Source of the DNA: Chloroflexota bacterium
GTDB taxonomy: Bacteria; Chloroflexota; Anaerolineae; Anaerolineales; Villigracilaceae
NCBI GenBank assembly: GCA_016195815.1
Contig: JACPYX010000006.1
Coordinates: forward strand, 124,001-188,000
DNA: 64,000 nucleotides
Direction of reading: 5' to 3'
This document shows, in pieces, positions 1 to 8,008 of the stretch; position 1 is the stretch's first letter; the number at the start of each line of letters is the position of its first letter. Below the pieces are notes generated by a model. That model made no database searches. It was not told the origin of the DNA and saw only the letters and a list, made by a program, of their open reading frames with translations. The translations under genes were made by a program, and so were the position numbers.

Positions 1-534
1 ACCCAGCCAGCCGATCAGCACGAGCAATCCCGCCGTGAGGCTGAACACAAGTTTGCGATTCTCTTTATACCAGCTTCGCAGACCCTCCACTGGGATTTCA
101 TATCCCAGCGAACGGACGCGCTTTTCGATGGAGGCGCGGTTGATCTTTTGATTGTCGTACTCGATCCACATTTTTTCAGCGGGATAATTGACGTTGACCG
201 ACAGCACGCCGTCCATGCGCCCAACGCTGTGTTCGATGACGGTCACGCAGTCCGAGCAGTCCATGCCCTCGATGGGAGTGGAAAGATGATGGTAGCGGTT
301 GGCAATTCCCGCTCCCGCGCGTTCCGCCATGCGGCGCACCTGTTCGATGCCGAGCAGATTCGGGTCGTAGTGCATGCACAGGCAAACGGGGGATTTATCG
401 CGTTCGAGGTGTGCGCGCAGAATCCCTTTCTGGTTTTGCACAGAGGTTTCGAGTCGGTTGAGACATTCATCCTGCTCGTTCTGCACGTTGGGCAGGAGCA
501 GGGGGATTTCCAATTCAATTGTTTTTTCAGACAT
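1..534 (-). CDS. Heavy-metal P-type ATPase, N-terminal part (cut by window edge)
   Basis: Reading from the ATG at 534 the frame stays open for 178 codons to the first base of the window, so only the N-terminus is seen. Residues near 95-160 form an HMA metal-binding domain with the GMDCSDC loop; a preceding HMA-like stretch (about 1-80) has lost its CxxC. A membrane segment begins at the end (FSLTAGLLVLIGWLG). GMDCxxC loops are typical of Zn/Cd/Pb P1B exporters, which fits the zinc-type ArsR gene ending 2 bases upstream. The catalytic domains lie outside the window, so the subtype is inference. Confidence 0.85.
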   Translation of the reverse strand, partial: MSEKTIELEIPLLLPNVQNEQDECLNRLETSVQNQKGILRAHLERDKSPVCLCMHYDPNLLGIEQVRRMAERAGAGIANRYHHLSTPIEGMDCSDCVTVIEHSVGRMDGVLSVNVNYPAEKMWIEYDNQKINRASIEKRVRSLGYEIPVEGLRSWYKENRKLVFSLTAGLLVLIGWLG

Positions 535-536
535 GA

Positions 537-827
537 TCAACTATGCTCCATGTGTTCGAGTCCCCGTCGGAACAATTCGGCGACATGTTCATCGTCGAGA
601 GAATAGAACACCTGCCGCCCGTCCTTGCGGGCGCGCACGATGCGCCGCAGGCGCAGTCCGCGCAGTTGGTGCGAGACGGCGGAGGCGCTCATCTTGAGTC
701 TCTTTGCCAGCGCGCCGACGCTCATTTCGTTTTCGACAAGTGCGGAAATGATCCGCACACGGCTGGCATCGCTGAGCGCGCTGAACAGGTCGGAGAGTCG
801 GGTGGCTTTAAGTTCGGTCAGAGGCAT
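537..827 (-). CDS. ArsR/SmtB-family zinc-type repressor
   Basis: A 96-residue winged-helix repressor. The recognition helix region is SASAVSHQLRGLR and the wing is RKDGRQVFYSL. The C-terminal helix carries D79-x-H81-x10-H92-x2-H95, exactly the spacing of the alpha5 zinc site of SmtB/CzrA. There is no cysteine, so the ArsR/CadC thiol site is absent and Zn (or Co) sensing is expected. It is the first gene of an operon with the P-type ATPase 2 bases downstream, and a palindrome lies just upstream at 840-861. In this family metal binding releases the repressor from its operator and derepresses the exporter. Confidence 0.93.
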   Translation of the reverse strand: MPLTELKATRLSDLFSALSDASRVRIISALVENEMSVGALAKRLKMSASAVSHQLRGLRLRRIVRARKDGRQVFYSLDDEHVAELFRRGLEHMEHS

Positions 828-839
828 GATATTTTTGAA

Positions 840-861
840 TATATGAACAAACGCTCATATA
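840..861. promoter_or_regulatory. Probable SmtB-type operator
   Basis: Perfect 7-base arms TATATGA and TCATATA separated by 8 bases, 13 bases upstream of the repressor start. The arrangement and the TGAAC-like core resemble known SmtB/ZiaR operators. It sits where it would block transcription of the repressor-ATPase operon. Confidence 0.65.
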
Positions 862-990
862 ATATCTTTGAGTTGAAAAAGCGTCAAGGGAGGCCGTTGT
901 ATCAAATCAATTTTTGATTTCAGGGTAATTTTTGGCAACAGTCTCGCGGGCAGATGGAGAGAAAAGGATGGGATAAATAGCGCAGGGAAT

Positions 991-1398
991 TTATTTGATT
1001 GTCAAATCAGCCATTTGGAGAGCAAACATTGCGTCATCAATTGCGCGTTGAGCATCGTCTCTCGAGTATTGTTCTGAAGGAATGAAATCTATATCCCCGT
1101 AAAACGAAAACTCGCGCTCTTTGCGAAGCCAGGCAGAAATTCCTGCCAACTTCTCCGCCTGTGATGAGACTTCGTCGGGGAACCGCGTTTTATATTCCAG
1201 TATCAATTGCCCCACATCGTGCCATTTTGGCGGTTCGATGCCGATTTGGCGCAACATCCCTTTGAGCGCCAATTCGACGATTTCCTGCGCTTCACGAACG
1301 ACATCCGAATAATCATCTTCGTTCAAAAGAAGGGGCAGGATTTTCAGCCGCTTGTGGGCTTTATCCAGATAGCTCTTTGCAAGAGAAAGATTTTTCAT
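991..1398 (-). CDS. HEPN-domain protein of an MNT/HEPN pair
   Basis: A 135-residue all-helical protein with the PF05168-like pattern VREAQEIVELALKGML followed by PPKWHDVGQLI. HEPN proteins paired with minimal nucleotidyltransferases (MNT) act as RNase toxins or partner subunits. The classical RX4-6H RNase motif is not visible: the nearest pair is R50 and H60. Its ATG overlaps the stop of the upstream MNT gene by 4 bases (ATGA), implying translational coupling. It may therefore be a substrate or structural partner and not an active RNase; that is inference. Confidence 0.8.
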   Translation of the reverse strand: MKNLSLAKSYLDKAHKRLKILPLLLNEDDYSDVVREAQEIVELALKGMLRQIGIEPPKWHDVGQLILEYKTRFPDEVSSQAEKLAGISAWLRKEREFSFYGDIDFIPSEQYSRDDAQRAIDDAMFALQMADLTIK

Positions 1399-1886
1399 AT
1401 TTCAAATATCTCCCCTTGCTTGTAGTCGGGCTTCAAATCCCAATACCAGGCATCCCCTTGCCAGATGCGCCGCGCGCCCAATCTTTGCAGTCGTTCTTTC
1501 AAGTTTTTCAAAACACTTTTTAAGAAGTCGTCGCGGTCAAACAACATACTGACATCTTCGACCATATCCAGAAATAAAGGACTGCCATTCGCTATTTCTT
1601 CAGGAGTCTTGAAAACAGGCGAAAGTTCAATGCGGCCTTTTGCTGCCATGCCAAGCGCGGTTTCAATTGCCGCAAATTCTTTCACGCGGGCAATGCGTCC
1701 GCTTGGCAGGTTTTTGATGACCAGCAATAAATCAATGTCAGAATCCGGGCGCGATGTGCCGCGTCCAACCGATCCGAACACAGCCAGCGAAATCAATCTT
1801 TCCCTGTAATGCTCTTTGCACAGGTTGGTCAATTGGTTTAGCAATTTTGTTGTATCAATCAACACTATTTGTTTCGGAATTGCCAT
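1395..1886 (-). CDS. MNT-type nucleotidyltransferase (putative antitoxin)
   Basis: A 163-residue protein with the polymerase-beta-type nucleotidyltransferase signature GSVGRGTSRPDSDIDLLLV (residues 38-56), in which G38-S39 and D50/D52 are the nucleotide and metal-binding elements. The third acidic residue on the following strand appears as Glu in RIELS, where Asp is usual. In characterised pairs MntA AMPylates the HEPN toxin and neutralises it. The pair sits between two metal-resistance operons, with the metal ATPase stop 63 bases upstream. Family confidence is high; toxin-antitoxin function is inferred from architecture. Confidence 0.85.
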   Translation of the reverse strand: MAIPKQIVLIDTTKLLNQLTNLCKEHYRERLISLAVFGSVGRGTSRPDSDIDLLLVIKNLPSGRIARVKEFAAIETALGMAAKGRIELSPVFKTPEEIANGSPLFLDMVEDVSMLFDRDDFLKSVLKNLKERLQRLGARRIWQGDAWYWDLKPDYKQGEIFEI

Positions 1887-1949
1887 GATTTGATTATACA
1901 GGATACTACGATTCGGCGCGCGGGGAGATGCGTGTGTACCATCAGCGAA

Positions 1950-4043
1950 TTAATTTTCTTTTTGCCGTAGCAGCCGCGCCGAGTTAGAAAGGATTCCCAG
2001 ATCGGGCAGGGATTGCGCCGCGGCGGCCAGCACGGGCGGCAGAATGCCAAATGCCGCCAGCGATAAGCCGATCACGTTATAAAGCGCGGTAAAAGCAAGA
2101 TTCATTTTGACAATACCCATTGTGCGGCGCGCAATGCGAAAGGCCTGCGGCACGAGAGTCCAGTCTTCGCGCATCAGGGCTATGTGCGCGGCTTCGATGG
2201 CAACGTCTGAACCTGCCGCGCCCATGGCGATACCGACATCTGATTGCGCCAGCGCGGGCGCGTCGTTGACTCCGTCGCCGATCATCACGACGGTATGTCC
2301 CTTCGCCTGATACTCTTTTACGATTTCAATTTTATTTTCGGGCAGCAGGTCCGCGCGATACGCGACGCCGAGTTTTTCAGCCAGCGCGGAGGCGGTGCGT
2401 TCATTATCGCCTGTGAGCAATTCGATGCGTTTGATGCCAAGCGCGCGTAACTCCGCCAGCGCGGCGGGGACTTCAGGTCGGAGCGTATCGGCGGCGGCTA
2501 GTATCCCCGTAAGTTGATCCTCGCGCGAAAGAAACAAAAGCGTCTTGCCCTGTTCTTCCAACTGTTTGACAACAGGCAATGAGTCTGCCGACGGGATCAG
2601 GCGGCGATTGCCAACCGCAATCAAACTGCCGTTTATTGTTGCGCGGATTCCCATGCCGGGAATCGATTCAAAGTTTTCAGGCTCATAGAACTGTGCGTTT
2701 TGTGCGCGAGCCGCGGTGCGCACCGCCTCAGCCAGCGGATGTTCGGAGTAACGTTCGGCAGACGCGGCGAGCGTGAGAACTTCCGAGTGAGGCAGACCAT
2801 CGAGCGGGATCACATCCGTGATCTGAGGCTGACCGAGAGTCAGCGTGCCAGTTTTGTCCACCAACACCACGTCGGCGCGCGCCAGCGTCTCCAGATATTT
2901 TCCGCCTTTGATCAACAATCCGCGTTTTGCGCTTCCGCCGATCGAAGCCAGCATGGCAACAGGCGTCGCCAACGCGAACGAACACGAGCACGCCACGACC
3001 AGCACCGCGGCAGTGGATAACGGATTGCGGCTGATCAAAAACGTCAGCGCGGCGATGGCGGCGACAACTGGCAGGTAGTACGCGCTGAATTTGTCGGCCA
3101 GCCGCTGAACGTCGGCGCGATGCGCTTCAGCCTCCTCCACCATTTTGACCACGCGCCCAAACGTCGTATCCGCACCGACGCGTAACGTCTTTACGCGCAG
3201 GCTTCCCAGCTTTGCAATCGTCGCGGCAAAAACATGCGAACCATTCGATACTTCAATGGGCATGGATTCGCCCGTGATGGATGACTGATCAACGGTGGCA
3301 TGGCCGCTGATGACTTCGCCATCCACAGGGATTTTTTCGCCGGGACGAACGATCACCGCCTCGTTCACGCGGACCTCGGAAACTGGCACCTCGACTTCGA
3401 CATGATCGCGTTCGACGCGGGCGGTCTGCGGCGCAACGGCAATCAGTTCTTTGACCGCGCGGCGCGCGCTTTCGGTGGTGAAGTGTTCAACGTATTCGCC
3501 CACGCGCATAAAGATGACGACGATGGCGGCAGTGACCCACTGACCGACGACCAACGCGGCCAGCACGCCGATGGTCATCAGCGTATGCGAGATGACCTGG
3601 CGTTTGAGCGCGGCGCGAATCACATTTCGATAGATGGGCAAGCCGCCCGCGGCGACGATCAACACGCCGATGGGGAACGGCACGAGTTCTTCGAGAAATT
3701 TGAAAAGGCCCAGCCATTCGCCGGCGATAACAATGGACAGCACCACGCCAAAGACGAGCGCCAGCACAATCATCAACTGACGATTGAAATCCTGAATGTA
3801 CGATGCGCGGGGCGGTGAGACGGTTTCAGGGACGGAGTATTCGCCCGTGCTGGCAACCGCTCTGCGGATGGCAGGCATGTCCACTTTATCGGGATCGAGT
3901 CGGATGACGGCTTTCTCGGTGGCGAGCAAAACGTCAACCGACTTGACGCCATCCAGTTTGGAAATTGCATGTTGAACATGCTGCGTGCATTCGGCGCAGT
4001 CCATGCCTTTGATGGGGACTTCTAAAGTTTGTATGTTAGCCAT
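1950..4043 (-). CDS. P1B-type metal ATPase with CSC membrane motif
   Basis: A complete 697-residue heavy-metal pump: N-terminal HMA domain (GMDCAEC, C16/C19), actuator TGES, transmembrane metal site C352-S353-C354, phosphorylation site DKTGT (D396), HP motif SEHPLAEA, hinge GDGVNDAP. The membrane motif is CSC where Zn and Cu pumps have CPC. As I recall, a CSC group is called P1B-7 in published subtype schemes and its metal is unsettled. TM7 has YN as in Cu pumps, TM8 has PDLG recalling the DxG of Zn pumps. It overlaps the CmtR-like gene by 8 bases, so Cd/Pb-responsive export is plausible; substrate is inference. Confidence 0.93.
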   Translation of the reverse strand: MANIQTLEVPIKGMDCAECTQHVQHAISKLDGVKSVDVLLATEKAVIRLDPDKVDMPAIRRAVASTGEYSVPETVSPPRASYIQDFNRQLMIVLALVFGVVLSIVIAGEWLGLFKFLEELVPFPIGVLIVAAGGLPIYRNVIRAALKRQVISHTLMTIGVLAALVVGQWVTAAIVVIFMRVGEYVEHFTTESARRAVKELIAVAPQTARVERDHVEVEVPVSEVRVNEAVIVRPGEKIPVDGEVISGHATVDQSSITGESMPIEVSNGSHVFAATIAKLGSLRVKTLRVGADTTFGRVVKMVEEAEAHRADVQRLADKFSAYYLPVVAAIAALTFLISRNPLSTAAVLVVACSCSFALATPVAMLASIGGSAKRGLLIKGGKYLETLARADVVLVDKTGTLTLGQPQITDVIPLDGLPHSEVLTLAASAERYSEHPLAEAVRTAARAQNAQFYEPENFESIPGMGIRATINGSLIAVGNRRLIPSADSLPVVKQLEEQGKTLLFLSREDQLTGILAAADTLRPEVPAALAELRALGIKRIELLTGDNERTASALAEKLGVAYRADLLPENKIEIVKEYQAKGHTVVMIGDGVNDAPALAQSDVGIAMGAAGSDVAIEAAHIALMREDWTLVPQAFRIARRTMGIVKMNLAFTALYNVIGLSLAAFGILPPVLAAAAQSLPDLGILSNSARLLRQKEN

Positions 4044-4386
4044 TTTTGGATTCCTTCACGTTATAGCGCGTGCATTCGTAAACGCCTTTTGCAACGTCAG
4101 CGAGCAGTTGATCTGCGAGCATCAGCAATTGTCCAACGCGTTTATCGCTCAATTCATAGTAAACAAATCGCCCCTGCTGTTCGGAAGTGACCAATCCGCA
4201 ATCGCGCAAACAGCTGAGATGATTGGATACATTCGATTGAGATAAGCCAGTCGCTTCCACGATTTCGCTCACGGTCACCGCGCCAGCGCGCAACGCATCC
4301 AGGATCGAAAGGCGCGAGGGATCGGAGAAACCGCGAAAGAGTTTGGCTTGTATTTCAATGGATTTGGGGTTGGCGCGCAGAAGCAT
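4036..4386 (-). CDS. CmtR-like ArsR-family Cd/Pb sensor
   Basis: A 116-residue winged-helix repressor. The recognition helix reads LSQSNVSNHLSCLRDCGLV, giving C59 and C63 in a CxxxC pattern, and there is a third cysteine C105 near the C-terminus (VYECTRY). This matches the metal site of Mycobacterium tuberculosis CmtR (C57, C61, C102), a Cd(II)/Pb(II) sensor. It is the first gene of a two-gene operon with the CSC-type ATPase (8-base overlap), preceded by a 12-2-12 imperfect palindrome at 4401-4426. The sensor type differs from the SmtB-type protein at 537-827, so the two pumps should answer to different metals. Confidence 0.9.
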   Translation of the reverse strand: MLLRANPKSIEIQAKLFRGFSDPSRLSILDALRAGAVTVSEIVEATGLSQSNVSNHLSCLRDCGLVTSEQQGRFVYYELSDKRVGQLLMLADQLLADVAKGVYECTRYNVKESKNG

Positions 4387-4400
4387 TTCATATCCTTTCG

Positions 4401-4426
4401 TATCATCATATCAGTATGTGGTGATA
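4401..4426. promoter_or_regulatory. Probable operator of the CmtR-like repressor
   Basis: An imperfect 12-2-12 palindrome, left arm TATCATCATATC and right arm TATGTGGTGATA, matching at 9 of 12 positions. It starts 14 bases upstream of the repressor ATG. The size and symmetry are standard for ArsR-family operators; the assignment to this repressor rests on position. Confidence 0.55.
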
Positions 4427-4555
4427 TTATATGCAAATGGAAAGGACTGTCAAGCCGCGGGACTGAACAGCCTTATGCGGTTAGATTAGCGGAAACCGCG
4501 CAACACCGATTCGCCATACGCCAAAACGCGCATACGCAGACAGGCAGAATCGCGC

Positions 4556-4584
4556 TTCAATCTTTGTTGCGTGTTCGTTAGAAT
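4556..4584 (+). promoter_or_regulatory. Sigma70-like promoter of the HMA protein gene
   Basis: TTCAAT and TAGAAT separated by 17 bases, 34 bases upstream of the HMA gene start. The fit to TTGACA/TATAAT is moderate. It would give a short leader containing the AAGGAG ribosome-binding site. Confidence 0.4.
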
Positions 4585-4618
4585 TGGATCAAATTTACCG
4601 ATTATAAGGAGACCTTTC

Positions 4619-4924
4619 ATGGATGAAAATTGTCATGTAGAACCGATCGAAAAGACTGCAACTATTGCAGAGCGCAAAAACGTTGAGACGGTTAAGTTGT
4701 CAGTTTCGGGCATGGGTTGCCCAAATTGTGCCAACCGCGTCCGCAACAGCCTGCTTGCGCTGAACGGAGTTGTAGATGCCCGCGTTGATCACGAGACGGG
4801 ACTCGCACAGGTAGCCTTCAATCCCGATTTTGCGCCCGTTGATATACTGATCCGCGCCGTTTCTCTGGCTGGCGGTAATGATGGCCGCCACGAATATGGA
4901 GCAAAGCTTCTGCAACAAAATTAA
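4619..4924 (+). CDS. Small HMA heavy-metal-binding protein (CopZ-like)
   Basis: A 101-residue soluble protein. After a polar 38-residue N-terminal extension containing Cys and His (NCHVEP) comes one HMA domain with the loop GMGCPNCANR and the beta-alpha-beta pattern ending in FNPDFAPVDILIRAVSLAG. HMA domains carry soft metals and hand them to P-type ATPases. I chose the ATG at 4619 and not an earlier in-frame ATG at 4571 because TAAGGAGA lies 6 bases upstream. It is divergent from the CmtR-like operon and is likely a metal chaperone or buffer; the metal is unknown. Confidence 0.85.
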   Translation: MDENCHVEPIEKTATIAERKNVETVKLSVSGMGCPNCANRVRNSLLALNGVVDARVDHETGLAQVAFNPDFAPVDILIRAVSLAGGNDGRHEYGAKLLQQN

Positions 4925-4980
4925 CCCGCGCTGACGAAATCCCCGTTGTCTCTGCGCCTCCACTTCTTCCTTTCCTCAGG

Positions 4981-5013
4981 GACCCAACGGTTCTCCCCGT
5001 TGGGTCTATTTTA
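4981..5013 (+). terminator. Rho-independent terminator after the HMA gene
   Basis: Perfect 10-base stem GACCCAACGG / CCGTTGGGTC with a 6-base loop, followed by TATTTTAT. It separates the HMA gene from the DUF1461 gene. Confidence 0.8.
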
Positions 5014-5042
5014 TCCAACAGTTTCACTTTCATAGGTCACCC

Positions 5043-5723
5043 ATGTCACCCCTTTTGAATAGAATTCTGAAAATTCTGCTGGCCCTGCTTGTCCCCCTAA
5101 TTGTGATGATCGGTTCAGCGCAACTCCTGGCCACTGACACGTACCTGGCTTTTGAATATGGGAAAGCCAGTTTCCCGCTCGATACGTTTGGGTACACCAA
5201 ACAACAGCGCTTCAACCTCGCCTCGGCCAATACCAGTTACGTGCGCGATAACCTGCCCAGCGAAGCGCTCTCCAGCCAGATGCTGGACGGAAAGCCGGTT
5301 TACAGTCAGCGCGAAGTGACGCACATGGCAGACGTTCAGTCGGCCTATCAATCCGTGGTGCGTGTGTGGCAGGTCGCATCCATCCTGCTCCTGGTGCTGG
5401 GATTCATTCTGTGGCGCAATGGAAAACGAGCGGCGCTTGCCTCTGGCATCCAATGGGGTGGACTTTTGACGATCGCCCTGATTGGGTTCATCGCCCTGCT
5501 GGCGCTCTTCGCCTGGCAGGTCTGGTTTGACAATTTTCATCTTTTCTTCTTCGAACCGGGTTCGTGGTTGTTTGCCTACTCAGATACGCTGATCCGTTTG
5601 TTCCCATTACAGTTCTGGATGGACGCGACTTTCATGATCACCGTATTCAGCCTGATCGGCGGACTGCTGGCGGCGTTTATTGGCTGGCGATGGCGGCTGG
5701 CGTTGGGCAGAGAACAAGCGTAA
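5043..5723 (+). CDS. DUF1461 / TIGR01906 integral membrane protein
   Basis: A 226-residue protein with about four membrane segments: residues 9-30, a large extracytoplasmic loop (about 31-105), then 107-125, 137-160 and 199-218. The family hallmark FFEPGSWLFAYSDTLIRLFP followed by QFWMDA is clear. TIGR01906 proteins have no established biochemical role. It lies between the metal genes and merR, with its own stretch of DNA on both sides, so no functional link to metals can be claimed. Confidence 0.85.
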   Translation: MSPLLNRILKILLALLVPLIVMIGSAQLLATDTYLAFEYGKASFPLDTFGYTKQQRFNLASANTSYVRDNLPSEALSSQMLDGKPVYSQREVTHMADVQSAYQSVVRVWQVASILLLVLGFILWRNGKRAALASGIQWGGLLTIALIGFIALLALFAWQVWFDNFHLFFFEPGSWLFAYSDTLIRLFPLQFWMDATFMITVFSLIGGLLAAFIGWRWRLALGREQA

Positions 5724-5836
5724 AGAAATAAATTGTTGTATTGCACTGTCATCTAATCTCAGCCTGGCGAGCAATCGTTGGGCTGAATGTTTTAAACAGG
5801 CAGACTCCAACTTCTTTTTTTTCTTCCAATTGCCTC

Positions 5837-5867
5837 TTGACCTTCCTGTAACTGGAAGGTGTATATT
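5837..5867 (+). promoter_or_regulatory. MerR-type promoter with overlong spacer and operator dyad
   Basis: TTGACC and TATATT are separated by 19 bases, the spacing that MerR-family activators correct by DNA distortion. Inside lies a perfect dyad, ACCTTCC and GGAAGGT with a 7-base centre (5840-5860). The regulator gene starts 17 bases downstream, so merR and merA are expected to be transcribed together and autoregulated. Confidence 0.9.
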
Positions 5868-5883
5868 AGGCAGGAGCAATTCC

Positions 5884-6294
5884 ATGAAGATACAAGAGTT
5901 TTCCCGACAGACCAGTCTTTCCGCTAAAACGATTCGCTATTATGAAGCAATTGGAATCCTGCCGCCGCCGCGCCGCGCGCCGAACGGTTATCGCGAGTAT
6001 GACGAAGGGCATTTGGAGCGCGCTCACTTTGTGGCGGGCGCGCGTTCCCTGGAACTTTCCCTGGGTGAGATTTCAGAACTGCTCGCCATGCAGAACCGCA
6101 GAGAGGCTCCATGCCGAACTATGCTCGATCAGATCAGGCGCAAAGCGGACCAGATCGCCGAGCGAATTTCGCTCCTGCAACAAATGGAAAAGGATTTGCG
6201 AAAACTTTACAAGCTGGGCTTGACGTTCCCAACCGACGATGTGGACGGGAAAGATTGCATCTGCCATCTGGTAAAAGAGCGAAGGACGGCGTGA
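5884..6294 (+). CDS. merR: MerR-family metal-responsive regulator
   Basis: A 136-residue MerR protein: winged helix-turn-helix at 1-70 ([26 protein letters not shown]), dimerisation helix about 78-108, metal loop at the C-terminus. Cysteines are C77 (aligns with Hg-binding C82 of MerR), then C125 and C127 with H128 in DCICH. The equivalent of MerR C117 appears to be missing (KLYKLG in its place). It precedes merA by 16 bases under a MerR-type promoter, so mercury sensing is likely, but the ligand set is not the classical C82/C117/C126 triad and another thiophilic metal is possible. The ATG at 5884 was chosen because GGAG lies just upstream. Confidence 0.88.
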   Translation: MKIQEFSRQTSLSAKTIRYYEAIGILPPPRRAPNGYREYDEGHLERAHFVAGARSLELSLGEISELLAMQNRREAPCRTMLDQIRRKADQIAERISLLQQMEKDLRKLYKLGLTFPTDDVDGKDCICHLVKERRTA

Positions 6295-6310
6295 ATTCAA
6301 AAGGAAATTT

Positions 6311-7744
6311 ATGGAAAACCATTTTGACCTGTTGATATTAGGCTCCGGCTCCACCGCCTTCGCGGCGGCGCTGCGCGCGGCGGAACTGGGCAAAACCGCC
6401 GCCATGACCGAGATGCGGACGCTCGGCGGGACATGCGTAAATCGCGGCTGTTTGCCGAGCAAGAATCTGATCGAAGCCGCGCGCATGGTTTGGGAATCCG
6501 CGCACCCGCGTTATAAAGGTCTCAAGCCGGCAAAGATGGAATTTGATTTCGGGGAATTGATCTCCCAGAAGCAGGACGTGGTTCACGCATATCGCGATAA
6601 GAAATACCAATCCATCGTTTCCGACGAAGACAAAGTCAAAGTTTTTATGGGACAGGCAAGATTGATTGACGGTCACACCGCGCTCGTTGGCGATCAAAAA
6701 GTCAGCGGGGATCAAATTCTGATCGCAACGGGCACCCGCCCCATCGTCCCGCAGATGAGCGGCCTGGATAAAATCTCGTATCTGACCTCGGACCTTTTGA
6801 CATCCGATGAATCGCAGGAATTGAAAGAATTGCCCGAATCGCTGATCATTATCGGCGGCGGATACATCGCGCTCGAGTTGGGACAAATGTTTCACCGCTT
6901 CGGAACGCAGGTGACGATTCTGGAACAGTCCCGCAGAATTCTTTCCGCTTACGAGCCGGAAGTCTCACGCGTCCTCACGAAAACTTTGCGGGAAGAGGGC
7001 GTCAATCTCGTGACGGGAGCGAAGGTCGAGCGCGTCTCACAGAAATCCGCGCAGGAAATCGAAGTGACCGCGCGCCTCGGCGACAAGGAACAATCCTTCA
7101 AGGCGCAAAAATTGCTGATTGCCACAGGCAGGCAGCCGAATACTGACAACGCGGGGCTTGAAACGGCCGGCGTGCAACTCGATGAACATGGGTTCGTGAA
7201 GGTCACTGATGAATTGCAAACGAACATTTCCAATATCTGGGCGGCGGGGGATGTGATTGGTCGTCAAACCGACAGCCAGCCCGCCACGCCGGTCGGCGCG
7301 CACGACGGCGTAATCGCCTCTCTGAACGCGTTGACGGCGGCGCACAGAAAAGTGGACCATCGCGTGATCCCGCGCACGATCTTCACGGACCCGCAGGTGG
7401 CTGTGGTCGGCATGACGGATAAAGAGGCAGTCGCAACGGGAATTTCCTGCTGGTGCAACACCATTCCGCTCGAGCTGGTGCCGCGCGCGGGCGCAACCCA
7501 TCAGTCCAACGGAATTGCCAAGATGGTCATCAACAACGATACGCATGAAGTGCTGGGCGTCTCGCTGGTGATGCCCAACGCGGGTGAGGTGATCCACGAA
7601 GCGGCCATGGCGCTGCGCTTCAGAGCCAAACTCGAGGATTACATTGACATGATCCACGTCTATCCCACGATGGCGGAGGCGTTGAAGATCGCGGCGATAT
7701 CGTACTTCAAAGACCCGGCAAAGTTGTCGTGCTGCGCAGAGTAA
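6311..7744 (+). CDS. merA: Mercuric reductase (no N-terminal HMA domain)
   Basis: A 477-residue FAD/NAD(P)H disulfide oxidoreductase that reduces Hg(II) to Hg(0). Visible are the FAD motif [10 protein letters not shown], the redox-active pair in [13 protein letters not shown] (C42, C47), the NAD(P) motif [22 protein letters not shown], and the C-terminal dimerisation domain with [12 protein letters not shown]. The protein ends in SCCAE with the vicinal C474-C475 that distinguishes MerA from lipoamide and glutathione reductases. The NmerA domain is absent, as in many deep-branching MerA. No merT/merP transporter gene is nearby. Confidence 0.94.
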   Translation: MENHFDLLILGSGSTAFAAALRAAELGKTAAMTEMRTLGGTCVNRGCLPSKNLIEAARMVWESAHPRYKGLKPAKMEFDFGELISQKQDVVHAYRDKKYQSIVSDEDKVKVFMGQARLIDGHTALVGDQKVSGDQILIATGTRPIVPQMSGLDKISYLTSDLLTSDESQELKELPESLIIIGGGYIALELGQMFHRFGTQVTILEQSRRILSAYEPEVSRVLTKTLREEGVNLVTGAKVERVSQKSAQEIEVTARLGDKEQSFKAQKLLIATGRQPNTDNAGLETAGVQLDEHGFVKVTDELQTNISNIWAAGDVIGRQTDSQPATPVGAHDGVIASLNALTAAHRKVDHRVIPRTIFTDPQVAVVGMTDKEAVATGISCWCNTIPLELVPRAGATHQSNGIAKMVINNDTHEVLGVSLVMPNAGEVIHEAAMALRFRAKLEDYIDMIHVYPTMAEALKIAAISYFKDPAKLSCCAE

Positions 7745-7793
7745 GGCGAACATCTCCAGTATACGGCTAATAAAAAATCTCTTCTCCCAATCC

Positions 7794-7828
7794 GCCCGGC
7801 GATCTCTCGCCGGGCTTTTTGTTTTTTG
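7794..7828 (+). terminator. Rho-independent terminator after merA
   Basis: Perfect stem GCCCGGCGA / TCGCCGGGC with a TCTC loop, followed by TTTTTGTTTTTT. Its right arm and T-run also begin the first copy of a duplicated module. Confidence 0.88.
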
Positions 7829-7920
7829 AACAGGTAATTTTACCTGTGCGGTTTGCGCTGATCAGCGCTCGTCCTGAAAACCTTTCCCTGCTATTCTAAG
7901 GACATGTACGATGCCATGAT
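7809..7920 (+). repeat. Duplicated intergenic module, copy 1
   Basis: This stretch matches 9253-9377: terminator right arm and T-run (gccgggctttttgtttttt), GAACAGGTA, the palindrome AGGTAATTTTACCT (7832-7845), the perfect palindrome GCGCTGATCAGCGC (7855-7868), GCTCGTCC, then GCTAT-CT and the start-codon region ATGCCATGAT. The two palindromes are 23 bases apart start to start in both copies. Likely a promoter/operator region duplicated together with the start of the gene behind it. Confidence 0.8.
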
Positions 7921-8005
7921 TTCGGTACAAGCTTTGGCAAAGACGCATGGCTCCATAAAGGAAGTTCGAAAAGGAAGAATAAAATTTGAAATGCAAAGGA
8001 TCTAA
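7904..8005 (+). pseudogene. Remnant of an ABC transporter ATPase gene (33-codon stub)
   Basis: An open frame of 33 codons beginning ATG-TAC that reads MISVQALAKTHGSIKEV near its start. This is the opening strand of an ABC ATPase domain (compare IISIQGLSKTYGFGAKKVEAV in the ATPase at 9665) and then stops after KFEMQRI, before any Walker A. Preceded by the duplicated module copy 1, it looks like the leftover 5' end of a duplicated exporter ATPase. Its stop lies 3 bases before the MBL gene start, so it may now serve as a translated leader. Confidence 0.6.
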
Positions 8006-8008
8006 AAA

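Noticed and set aside
3300-3818. Long plus-strand frame opposite the P-type ATPase
   Set aside because: It is the mirror of the ATPase coding strand, rich in Asp/His/Gln/Arg, with no ribosome-binding site and no recognisable domain.
1-7744. Metal block as an integrated element with att sites or integrase
   Set aside because: No integrase, transposase or flanking direct repeats are visible in the window; the left end is cut.
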